Assembly: GCA_002350765.1 (NCBI GenBank) | Contig: DEFK01000021.1 | Coordinates: 1,004 to 6,285 of the forward strand | Source of the DNA: Ruminococcaceae bacterium UBA2854 | Lineage (GTDB): Bacteria > Bacillota > Clostridia > Oscillospirales > Acutalibacteraceae | DNA length: 5,282 bases | Direction of reading: 5' to 3' | Shown here: piece by piece, positions 1-5,146 of the stretch | How the letters are laid out: the number at the start of each line of letters is the position of its first letter | Numbering within the stretch: the stretch's first letter is position 1 | The notes under the pieces: model-generated | Told to the model about the DNA's origin: nothing | The model's input: only the letters and a program-made list of their open reading frames with translations | The model's database searches: none | Position numbers and translations under genes: made by a program

Positions 1-18
1 CAACTACGCTAATCCCAC
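1..18 (-). tRNA. Probable 5' end of a second tRNA, cut by the window edge
   Basis: Read on the minus strand from position 18, the sequence fits the opening of a tRNA: a 7-nt acceptor half GTGGGAT, then T8-A9, a D-stem half GCGT, and AGTTG at the start of the D-loop. It begins 4 nt after the encoded CCA of tRNA-Arg. No terminator lies between them, so the two would share one transcript. The anticodon is outside the window, so the amino acid is unknown. The call rests on only 18 bases and is inference. Confidence 0.45.
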
Positions 19-22
19 CATA

Positions 23-99
23 TGGCGCGCCAAAAGGGACTCGAACCCCTGACCTACTGCTTAGAAGGCAGTTGCTCTATCCAGCTGAGCTATTGGCGC
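23..99 (-). tRNA. tRNA-Arg (anticodon UCU), CCA encoded
   Basis: This is a complete cloverleaf on the minus strand. The acceptor arms GCGCCAA (99-93) and TTGGCGC (33-27) pair fully, followed by discriminator G (26) and a genome-encoded CCA (25-23). The D-arm reads GCTC...GAGC. The anticodon stem ACTGC/GCAGT encloses the loop CTTCTAA, with anticodon TCT at 65-63. The T-arm is AGGGG-TTCGAGT-CCCTT with one G-U pair. The product decodes AGA and AGG arginine codons. It has its own upstream promoter and no terminator behind it, which fits the first gene of a tRNA cluster. Confidence 0.97.
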
Positions 100-115
100 A
101 TTAATCAGCCTGTCT

Positions 116-144
116 ATTATATCTAAAATGAGCCTGTTTGTCAA
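116..144 (-). promoter_or_regulatory. Consensus SigA promoter of the tRNA-Arg unit
   Basis: On the minus strand a perfect -35 TTGACA (144-139) is separated by exactly 17 bp from a perfect -10 TATAAT (121-116). Transcription would start near 109, about 10 nt before the mature tRNA 5' end. An ideal promoter is expected for stable RNA. The -35 box is one arm of a small inverted repeat, GTCAA (140-144) and TTGAC (150-154), whose meaning is unclear. Confidence 0.88.
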
Positions 145-174
145 GTGATTTGACCCTTTTAGATGAAATATTTT

Positions 175-1254
175 TTAAATTTCTTCTTCGGGCACGTTGT
201 TACACAGCCTGCTGTTCTTGTATCTCTCGTCAAATGTGACCTCTTTTATCACATTTATGAATTCGGGAATTACTATTTCTTCATCTTCGCTGAGCAATTC
301 TACCTCGAGATATGCCTGTTTTTTCCAAAAAGGAAAAATATCAATCTCATAATACGTGCCGTTATACATAAGGCAATATCTGTCCTTGCTGATACTCCCC
401 ATAACCGCGTCTTTTTTCAGGAGCTCGTTGTACTCATTTTCGCTGATACGCTCCTCAATTTCCTCGCGGACGGTTTCGGATATCTTTTTCTTCACGGTTT
501 TTATGTAGATATAACCGCCGTTCTCTCCGCGTTTTCTGAGCCTGTAGCGTCCGTTTGCGCCTATAAGATAATGCTGTTCGATATGAACCTTGGCGCAGGG
601 GAGAGTAAGAAGATATTCGGTATCGGGGTATTCTATTAAAAACTTTCTCTCGATTTCGAGCGGTTTAGGTATACCTAAAAACGCCTTTACCTCATTCAGC
701 AAGATACTGAACTTCCCCGAAAAGCTCTCGCATACGGGGATAAACCTGTAGTGTGGATTACCGCACCACGCTCTTTTTGAGCGCTCATTGATCTCGCGAG
801 CCTCGTGCTCAGCTTCAACTCGGATCTTGCTGTTAGCGTACTCGGCGATTTCGCTGCTCGAGGTGCTGTCGAGATGAAACACCGCGTCATATCTGTCGCG
901 CAGGTCAACCTCGCTCATATTAAGGTCTTTTTTTATCTTTTCGTAATCCTCGTCGTTAAGGTAAACCCTGCAATCCATAAGCCCGCGGTCGCAGATTATA
1001 ACGGCTTTTTCGCCGTCCTTAATTGTTTTCTCAATATTGCGCTCGCTTTTTATCTGGTTCTCGGCGATGGCTTTCTGAAATTCGTAGGGGCTTGTACCTC
1101 GGTTAAAACCGTTATTAAGGATTTCCTCAGCCGACTCGAAAACAGGGTAGACCGAATATCCGTATTTTAAAAGCTCGGGAATAAGCTTTTTAAGGGCGAA
1201 GCTCTTACCGCCCGAGGGACCTCCCGATAACGCGATTTTTGTAATTTGTTTCAT
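175..1254 (-). CDS. AAA_28-type P-loop NTPase fused to a CYTH (triphosphate tunnel) domain, 359 aa
   Basis: The N-terminal half (about 1-190) is a NadR/AAA_28-like P-loop NTPase. Walker A is GGPSGGKS (11-18), with a conserved E40 region, a Walker-B-like ICDRG (87-91) followed by D94 and Y98, and a lid-like Arg-rich stretch (145-170). The C-terminal half (about 198-345) is a CYTH domain. It has the defining ExExK (E200-I-E202-R-K204), basic strands RYRLRKR (236-242) and YIYIKTVKK, the acidic strand EEIEE (264-268), EIDIF (303-307) and LEVEL (316-320). These supply the metal and phosphate ligands of the family. CYTH enzymes usually hydrolyse inorganic or organic triphosphates, or cyclise ATP in class IV cyclases; AAA_28 proteins include nucleoside kinases. 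Plant TTM1/TTM2 join a P-loop kinase-like domain to CYTH in the same order, but the substrate here is unknown. The start is supported by GGTGA 4 nt upstream. The product should be cytosolic, since no signal or membrane segment is seen. The gene is divergent from ilvE, and no terminator is evident before the tRNA promoter. Domain calls are firm; the reaction is inference. Confidence 0.93.
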   Translation of the reverse strand: MKQITKIALSGGPSGGKSFALKKLIPELLKYGYSVYPVFESAEEILNNGFNRGTSPYEFQKAIAENQIKSERNIEKTIKDGEKAVIICDRGLMDCRVYLNDEDYEKIKKDLNMSEVDLRDRYDAVFHLDSTSSSEIAEYANSKIRVEAEHEAREINERSKRAWCGNPHYRFIPVCESFSGKFSILLNEVKAFLGIPKPLEIERKFLIEYPDTEYLLTLPCAKVHIEQHYLIGANGRYRLRKRGENGGYIYIKTVKKKISETVREEIEERISENEYNELLKKDAVMGSISKDRYCLMYNGTYYEIDIFPFWKKQAYLEVELLSEDEEIVIPEFINVIKEVTFDERYKNSRLCNNVPEEEI

Positions 1255-1258
1255 TGTA

Positions 1259-1280
1259 TCACCGTAGATTATAAATTATA
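1259..1280 (-). promoter_or_regulatory. Ribosome binding site and possible -10 for the P-loop/CYTH gene
   Basis: On the minus strand GGTGA (1263-1259) sits 4 nt before the ATG at 1254 and is a modest Shine-Dalgarno match. Two TATAAT hexamers lie just upstream (1280-1275 and 1273-1268). Neither has a recognisable -35 at 16-18 bp, so the exact promoter is uncertain. Use of either hexamer would give a very short leader. Confidence 0.35.
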
Positions 1281-1312
1281 CTTATGCGGGTTTTCTCATA
1301 TAGGCAAGCTGT

Positions 1313-1326
1313 CCTTTAGCCAAAGG
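1313..1326. repeat. Short inverted repeat CCTTT-AGCC-AAAGG
   Basis: Arms 1313-1317 and 1322-1326 are perfectly complementary around a 4-nt loop. It lies about 60 bp upstream of the P-loop/CYTH start codon and could be an operator or a leader hairpin of that gene. No T-run follows on either strand, so a terminator is unlikely. Confidence 0.25.
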
Positions 1327-1337
1327 CGGAACAATTA

Positions 1338-1355
1338 AACATTACCTATAATGTT
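1338..1355. promoter_or_regulatory. Inverted repeat AACATTA-CCTA-TAATGTT, possible operator
   Basis: Perfect 7-bp arms (1338-1344 and 1349-1355) flank a 4-bp centre. The half-site resembles that of the dyad at 1424-1443 (AACATTA against AACTTTA), but the spacer differs, so a shared binding protein is only a suggestion. It lies in the divergent intergenic region, immediately beside the 7-1-7 dyad at 1357-1371. Confidence 0.35.
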
Positions 1356-1356
1356 C

Positions 1357-1371
1357 TTATGATTATCATAA
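1357..1371. promoter_or_regulatory. 7-1-7 inverted repeat of Fur/PerR-box form
   Basis: TTATGAT-T-ATCATAA is a perfect 15-bp dyad with 7-bp arms and a single central base. Fur-family repressors in Firmicutes (Fur, PerR, Zur) bind 7-1-7 sites. The PerR consensus is TTATAATNATTATAA, from which this differs by one symmetrical change per arm. It sits about 85 bp upstream of the ilvE -35 box and about 100 bp upstream of the divergent gene's start codon, so its target is uncertain. AT-rich DNA makes chance matches easier. Confidence 0.4.
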
Positions 1372-1400
1372 ATATTAGTATAAATAAAATTCACGTGATT

Positions 1401-1421
1401 ATAATTCTAATATAGAATAAT
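1401..1421. repeat. Imperfect inverted repeat around ATTCTA-ATA-TAGAAT
   Basis: Perfect 6-bp arms (1404-1409 and 1413-1418) extend, past one A/A mismatch, to nearly 9 bp per side (1401-1421). It lies between the palindrome TCACGTGA (1391-1398) and the dyad at 1424-1443. The spacer is AT-rich, so part of this symmetry may be chance. Confidence 0.25.
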
Positions 1422-1423
1422 TA

Positions 1424-1443
1424 AACTTTATTGTGATAAAGTT
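1424..1443. promoter_or_regulatory. Perfect 8-bp-arm dyad upstream of the ilvE promoter
   Basis: AACTTTAT (1424-1431) and ATAAAGTT (1436-1443) are exact reverse complements around TGTG. The dyad ends 11 bp before the ilvE -35 box, a usual place for an activator site or part of a repressor site. It lies upstream of the predicted start point, so it would act as DNA, not as a leader RNA. The binding protein is unknown. Confidence 0.4.
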
Positions 1444-1454
1444 CGGCTATTTTC

Positions 1455-1483
1455 TTGACAGCATAAATAAACGGTGATAAAAT
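1455..1483 (+). promoter_or_regulatory. Strong SigA promoter of ilvE
   Basis: A perfect -35 TTGACA (1455-1460), a 17-bp spacer and -10 TAAAAT (1478-1483, one mismatch to consensus) predict initiation near 1490. That gives a leader of about 35 nt, too short for a T-box, riboswitch or attenuator. Control would therefore be at initiation, perhaps through the dyads just upstream. Confidence 0.9.
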
Positions 1484-1510
1484 TTAAGTTAGAATTTTAA
1501 AAATTATATG

Positions 1511-1518
1511 AAAGGAAG
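1511..1518 (+). promoter_or_regulatory. Shine-Dalgarno site that fixes the ilvE start
   Basis: AAAGGAAG ends 7 nt before the ATG at 1526. An in-frame ATG at 1508 overlaps this site and has no Shine-Dalgarno of its own. The extra six residues it would add precede the MAKKNIDW start, which looks like the natural N-terminus. The gene should therefore begin at 1526. Confidence 0.88.
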
Positions 1519-1525
1519 TATTTTT

Positions 1526-2551
1526 ATGGCTAAGAAAAATATTGACTGGTCGAACTTAGGATTCGGCTATATCCAGACAGACAAGAGATACGTTTCCAAT
1601 TTTAAGGACGGAAAGTGGGACGACGGTGTTATTACCGACGACGCTAACGTTACCATTAACGAGTGCGCGGGAGTTCTCCAGTACGCCCAGACGGTATTCG
1701 AGGGCTTAAAAGCCTATACAACCGAGGATGGAAGCGTTGTAACATTCCGTCCCGACTTAAACGCGGAGCGTCTTATTCAGTCCGCCGAGAGATTAAAAAT
1801 ACCTACCGTTCCCACGGAGAAATTCATTGACGCGGTTGAAAAAGTTGTAAAAGCTAATATAGATTACGTACCGCCTTACGGCTCAGGCGCGACATTATAC
1901 ATCCGCCCGTATATCTTCGGAACTAACCCCGTTATCGGCGTTAAACCCGCCGACGAGTATCAGTTCAGAATTTTCGTAACACCTGTAGGTCCCTATTTCA
2001 AGGGCGGCGCTAAGCCGATTACTATCCGCGTATGTGATTACGACAGAGCGGCTCCCCATGGTACAGGCCATATTAAAGCGGGCTTAAACTACGCTATGAG
2101 CCTTTTCCAGATCGTTGACGCTCACGAAAAGGGCTTTGACGAGAATATGTATCTTGACGCGGGTTCACGTACTTATGTTGAAGAAACAGGCGGAGCTAAC
2201 TTCCTCTTTGTTACCAAGGACAATAAGGTTGTAACTCCTAAGTCAAATTCAATTCTCCCGTCAATCACAAGAAGAAGTCTTATGATTGTAGCCGAGAAAT
2301 ATCTCGGACTTGAGGTTGAGCATCGTCCCGTAGCCTTCGAGGAGGTTAAGGACTTCGCGGAGTGCGGACTTTGCGGCACAGCTGCCGTTATTTCGCCCGT
2401 AGGCAAGATCAACAACCACGGCGAGGAAATCTGCTTCCCGAGCGGAATGGACGAAATGGGCCCGATTACAAAGAAACTCTACGACACCTTAACAGGTATC
2501 CAGATGGGCAGAATTGAAGCTCCCGAGGGATGGATACATAAGATTAGTTAA
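1526..2551 (+). CDS. ilvE: Branched-chain amino acid aminotransferase (class IV, PLP), 341 aa
   Basis: The enzyme interconverts leucine, isoleucine and valine with their 2-oxo acids, using 2-oxoglutarate/glutamate as partner. It is the last step of branched-chain synthesis and the first of breakdown, in the cytosol. Visible family marks, in order, are VFEGLKAY (57-64), FRPDLNAERL (74-83), LYIRPYIFGT (124-133), GHIKAGLNYA (181-190) with the Schiff-base lysine K184, the PLP-contacting E220 region EETGGANFLF, ILPSITRRSL (243-252) and GTAAVISPVGKI (284-295). At 341 residues it is full length for the larger BCAT class shared with eukaryotes. A CGLC motif (280-283) lies near, but not at, the place of the redox CXXC of human BCATs; no redox role is claimed. 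Start choice follows the AAAGGAAG site. The gene has its own strong promoter and its own terminator, with no other ilv or leu gene adjacent, so it is probably monocistronic. Confidence 0.97.
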   Translation: MAKKNIDWSNLGFGYIQTDKRYVSNFKDGKWDDGVITDDANVTINECAGVLQYAQTVFEGLKAYTTEDGSVVTFRPDLNAERLIQSAERLKIPTVPTEKFIDAVEKVVKANIDYVPPYGSGATLYIRPYIFGTNPVIGVKPADEYQFRIFVTPVGPYFKGGAKPITIRVCDYDRAAPHGTGHIKAGLNYAMSLFQIVDAHEKGFDENMYLDAGSRTYVEETGGANFLFVTKDNKVVTPKSNSILPSITRRSLMIVAEKYLGLEVEHRPVAFEEVKDFAECGLCGTAAVISPVGKINNHGEEICFPSGMDEMGPITKKLYDTLTGIQMGRIEAPEGWIHKIS

Positions 2552-2588
2552 GAGGTAAGAGGTAAAAGTTAAGAGTTAAGTGGTTAAA
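2547..2588 (+). repeat. Tandem 7-bp repeats starting at the ilvE stop codon
   Basis: Six heptads run from 2547: GTTAAGA, GGTAAGA, GGTAAAA, GTTAAGA, GTTAAGT, GGTTAAA. The core TAA of the first unit is the ilvE stop codon (2549-2551). Because 7 is not a multiple of 3, the TAAs at 2549, 2556 and 2563 fall in all three reading frames. The array ends just before the terminator hairpin. A shorter array of the same kind follows the next gene (4899-4919). Confidence 0.75.
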
Positions 2589-2596
2589 ATTATAAG

Positions 2597-2626
2597 AGCT
2601 CCCGGGTTTTACTCGGGAGTTTTTCT
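2597..2626 (+). terminator. Rho-independent terminator of ilvE
   Basis: CTCCCGGG (2599-2606) pairs with CTCGGGAG (2612-2619), including one G-U pair, around the loop TTTTA. A run of five T (2620-2624) and then CT follows. The strong GC stem plus T-tract is a classic intrinsic terminator, 48 bp after the stop codon. It separates ilvE from the secreted-protein gene. Confidence 0.93.
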
Positions 2627-2632
2627 ATGTGC

Positions 2633-2660
2633 AAGTTGCATAAATATATGCGTTGAACTT
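2633..2660. repeat. Interrupted inverted repeat upstream of the secreted-protein gene
   Basis: AAGTT (2633-2637) then GCATA (2638-2642) face TATGC (2647-2651), an unpaired GTTG, and AACTT (2656-2660). In addition, TGTGCAA occurs at 2628-2634 and again at 2661-2667, exactly 33 bp apart, which is about three helical turns. This could be an operator region for the promoter near 2700, but nothing identifies a regulator. Confidence 0.3.
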
Positions 2661-2695
2661 TGTGCAATAAATCAAACTAAAAATGGATAAAAATA

Positions 2696-2735
2696 TGGTA
2701 AAATATTAATGTAAAAATAATTTACTTTTTCGGAG
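2696..2735 (+). promoter_or_regulatory. Extended -10 promoter and ribosome binding site for the secreted-protein gene
   Basis: TGGTAAAAT (2696-2704) is an extended -10 element (TGn before a TAAAAT hexamer). No good -35 lies 16-18 bp upstream, which extended -10 promoters tolerate. Initiation near 2711 would give a leader of about 33 nt. GGAG (2732-2735) is spaced 8 nt from the ATG at 2744 and supports that start. Confidence 0.6.
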
Positions 2736-2743
2736 ATGATGTT

Positions 2744-4903
2744 ATGAGAATCAGGAGTTTATCTTTATTACTCAGCTTTATATTTGTATTAGGTATTGTT
2801 TTCTCCGCGCCTGTAGTCGCGTTTGCTGATGAAAATACTTGGAATGTTAATAATATAGAATTAGAGCACGCGAGTATTTCGTTTCAGGTAAGAGATATTG
2901 ACCGCGCGCAGGACGCTTTAATGTGTATTGAGTTTGACCCCGAGAATGATAGACGTGGGAGTGGAACTTTAATAAATGAGGACGCGTCTTCATATATAGA
3001 GATTCCGTTCTCAATTACAAATACATACCAGACTTTTAAACTGGATTTTCCCGATAATAATTATCTCGAGGCGGAACATGAATATCGAATATATATAAAG
3101 AACGAAAACGGCGATATTGTTTTTGACAGTAGAAATCAAGAGTATAGTATATACGTTATTCATTCGCATAGTCATAGCATCGATTTCCGTGAGGCAGAGT
3201 CGGTAATCGGTAAAACAGGAGCGATAATCTATGATTACGACGATGTCGCGAAAGAGGTTTATACTACTGTTAATTTAAAAAAATATAAAGGTGAAAGAAT
3301 TAAAGAACGCTATTTAAAAATATCGTATCCCGAACAGGAAATCGGCTCTGAAATAGAGTTTGTATTGTCCGATGGATACGGATGCGAGAAAACAGTTAAA
3401 GGTAAGGTTCGAAAAGAGTTTTCCGATAATGATATTAAAATTGAAAGCTCCGATATTATTAAAACATCGGCAAAGGCTAATTATTACGGATACAGCGCTT
3501 CTATTGTAAGAATGTGCGTTGAAATAAACGGAAACGTATATTACAGCGATTATAAAAGCGCGATGACTGAATATGAGGTGAATTATCCCGAAACAGCTCC
3601 GGGTACAGAGGTTAAAATCTGGTTCGAGGGAGAATTCGGCACTAAGTCCGAAGTGAATACATATAGTATTCTCGAAATAAACAGAACGATTACAGTTAAC
3701 AGTATCACTAAAACAAGGATTAACGCGTCGGTAAGTTATGACGGTGATTCCGTTATAAAGCAAGCGTATATTATTTATGAGGGTAAGCGAATCGAGGGGA
3801 AAATTGATGACTATGATACGTACAATTTCGATTATAACGGAGAGTTAGGTAAAAAAGTAAGTGTTTATTTCGTAGACGATAAAGGATACGAGTGTTCAAC
3901 TACAGTGACTGTTCCGACAAAACACGAATACTGCTTTTTTAATTTTGCGAAATGTAATGTTAAAAATACAATAGTTAGTTTTTATTGCAACAATGACAGT
4001 GAATACTTTGACACTATGGGAGTTAAATCAGCAACTTTAACGGCAGGCGGAAAAACCTACAAGATGAAAAAATTTGATTATTCCGATTATGAGAGTGAAT
4101 ATGATAATGAGTTCTTTAAAGCGTCGTATTCGATTAAAAAAGGTACTAAAGTTACCGTAAAAATCGTAACCAAGGACGGTTATACTTATACTAAAACCGC
4201 TAAAGCCGCCGCTGTAAAACCTGTTTTATCCATATGTCCTTTTTATTCGGGCGAAAATAAGCTGTACATTTATACAGTGCCTAAATCAAAAGTAAATATA
4301 AAAATAGGCTCTAAAAAGTATAAAGGAACCGCCGATAAGGACGGTTACGTTGTAAAGAAAGTTAAACCTAAAAAAAGCGGTACAAAAATAATAGTAAGCG
4401 TAAAAGATCCCACAAACTGCACTAATACAAAGAAAACTAAAGTTAAGTCACTGTGGGGACAAATTTACCTTAAAAACAAGGTTTATACTTATTCCTCTAA
4501 GGTTAAAATAAAAGTAACCAAGGTTATTAAGAACGATAAGGTAAAGCTTACGATAGGGAATAAAACCTATACTAAAAAGGTTAAAAAGAAGGAAGGCTCA
4601 TCTACCTTAACATTTAAAATTAAAAAGCCTAAAGCAGGCTCGAAAATTAAGATTAAATACACCGACAGCTTCGGAAAGAAAAAAGGATATTTTTCCGATG
4701 ATGATAAAAATTCCGTATTTATAGGTGATAAGATTTATAACGGTATGTCCGAGAAAAACTGTGTGCTCACAAGCTGGGGCTATCCCGTTATAAGAAATAA
4801 TTACAATGGATTAAAACAATGGAAATTTGTACGCGGCGGTTCATATTGCTGGGTGTATATACAAAACGGAAGAGTTACCCGGGTAAATCATTATAATTAT
4901 TAA
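2744..4903 (+). CDS. Secreted Ig-like repeat protein with a lysine-rich C-half and a BamE-like terminal domain, 719 aa
   Basis: Residues 1-28 are a Sec signal peptide: RIR, a long hydrophobic core, and the cleavage site AFA/DE after 28. About seven beta-rich Ig-like modules of roughly 80-95 residues follow. Each of modules 2-7 ends in a strand of the form G-x-x-V/I-x-V...D-x-x-G-Y, with the leading glycines at 201, 287, 369, 467, 546 and 632. The early modules are acidic. Residues 515-647 hold 42 lysines against six acidic residues. The last 60 residues (about 658-715) resemble SmpA/OmlA-type (BamE-like) domains: I-YNGMS (664-669), SWGYP (677-681), QWKF (692-695) and VYIQNGRVTRV (704-714). 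There is no LPxTG motif, C-terminal membrane segment, SLH or choline-binding repeat and no enzyme motif, so the protein may be released or held by charge on acidic wall polymers. It is probably monocistronic. I do not recognise a named family for the whole protein. Secretion and the repeat plan are well supported; adhesion or matrix function is inference. Confidence 0.88.
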   Translation: MRIRSLSLLLSFIFVLGIVFSAPVVAFADENTWNVNNIELEHASISFQVRDIDRAQDALMCIEFDPENDRRGSGTLINEDASSYIEIPFSITNTYQTFKLDFPDNNYLEAEHEYRIYIKNENGDIVFDSRNQEYSIYVIHSHSHSIDFREAESVIGKTGAIIYDYDDVAKEVYTTVNLKKYKGERIKERYLKISYPEQEIGSEIEFVLSDGYGCEKTVKGKVRKEFSDNDIKIESSDIIKTSAKANYYGYSASIVRMCVEINGNVYYSDYKSAMTEYEVNYPETAPGTEVKIWFEGEFGTKSEVNTYSILEINRTITVNSITKTRINASVSYDGDSVIKQAYIIYEGKRIEGKIDDYDTYNFDYNGELGKKVSVYFVDDKGYECSTTVTVPTKHEYCFFNFAKCNVKNTIVSFYCNNDSEYFDTMGVKSATLTAGGKTYKMKKFDYSDYESEYDNEFFKASYSIKKGTKVTVKIVTKDGYTYTKTAKAAAVKPVLSICPFYSGENKLYIYTVPKSKVNIKIGSKKYKGTADKDGYVVKKVKPKKSGTKIIVSVKDPTNCTNTKKTKVKSLWGQIYLKNKVYTYSSKVKIKVTKVIKNDKVKLTIGNKTYTKKVKKKEGSSTLTFKIKKPKAGSKIKIKYTDSFGKKKGYFSDDDKNSVFIGDKIYNGMSEKNCVLTSWGYPVIRNNYNGLKQWKFVRGGSYCWVYIQNGRVTRVNHYNY

Positions 4904-4919
4904 GAAGTAAGTGATAAGT
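4899..4919 (+). repeat. Tandem 7-bp repeats starting at the stop codon of the secreted-protein gene
   Basis: Three heptads, ATTAAGA, AGTAAGT and GATAAGT, share the core TAAG. The first TAA (4901-4903) is the gene's stop codon, and the others (4908 and 4915) fall in the remaining two frames. A degenerate fourth unit may follow. It is the same arrangement as at the end of ilvE (2547-2588). Confidence 0.65.
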
Positions 4920-4943
4920 GATTGTCGTGCAGACAGAATAGCG

Positions 4944-4973
4944 ATACGCCTTCTCCTCAAGGAGAAGGCGTAT
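4944..4973. repeat. Perfect 13-bp hairpin between convergent reading frames
   Basis: ATACGCCTTCTCC (4944-4956) is the exact reverse complement of 4961-4973, with the loop TCAA. No T-run follows on either strand, so it is not a classical intrinsic terminator. It could still end transcription weakly from both sides. Alternatively it is one copy of a dispersed palindromic repeat: similar CCTTCTCC/GGAGAAGG stem-loops occur between genes in gut Clostridia, from general recollection rather than a search. Confidence 0.6.
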
Positions 4974-5070
4974 ACTGCGTTAAGGTTACGTTGCTTTTCC
5001 TATTGAATCCTCATCAACTCATTAATATCGTAATTTCTCTTTAAATCATATCCGAATCTGTTAAAACTGT

Positions 5071-5122
5071 TTTTATTATCATTATAATTATTTTTATATT
5101 TATTATTATAATTATTATTATA
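5071..5122. repeat. AT-only low-complexity tract
   Basis: This is a run of TTA/ATT trinucleotides almost free of G and C. On the minus strand it encodes the Asn/Tyr-rich segment of the remnant frame. It is prone to slippage, and length may vary among strains. Confidence 0.7.
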
Positions 5123-5146
5123 CTGTGAATTCTGTTCAGTTATTAT

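Noticed and set aside
140..154. Terminator for the P-loop/CYTH gene (GTCAA/TTGAC hairpin)
   Set aside because: The stem is only 5 bp, has no T-tract in the minus-strand direction and overlaps the tRNA -35 box.
163..639. Plus-strand 158-codon open frame
   Set aside because: It is antisense to the CYTH domain, has no ribosome site and matches no family, so it is a coding shadow. The same applies to 696-908, 805-1170, 2173-2415 and 3314-3763.
1255..1507. T-box or riboswitch upstream of ilvE
   Set aside because: The strong promoter at 1455-1483 leaves a leader of about 35 nt, and no T-box motif or terminator/antiterminator pair is visible.
1508..1525. Upstream in-frame ATG for ilvE adding six residues
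   Set aside because: It overlaps the AAAGGAAG ribosome site that serves the ATG at 1526, and has no site of its own.
4944..4973. Bidirectional rho-independent terminator
   Set aside because: No T-run follows the stem on either strand, so it is listed as a hairpin of unknown role.
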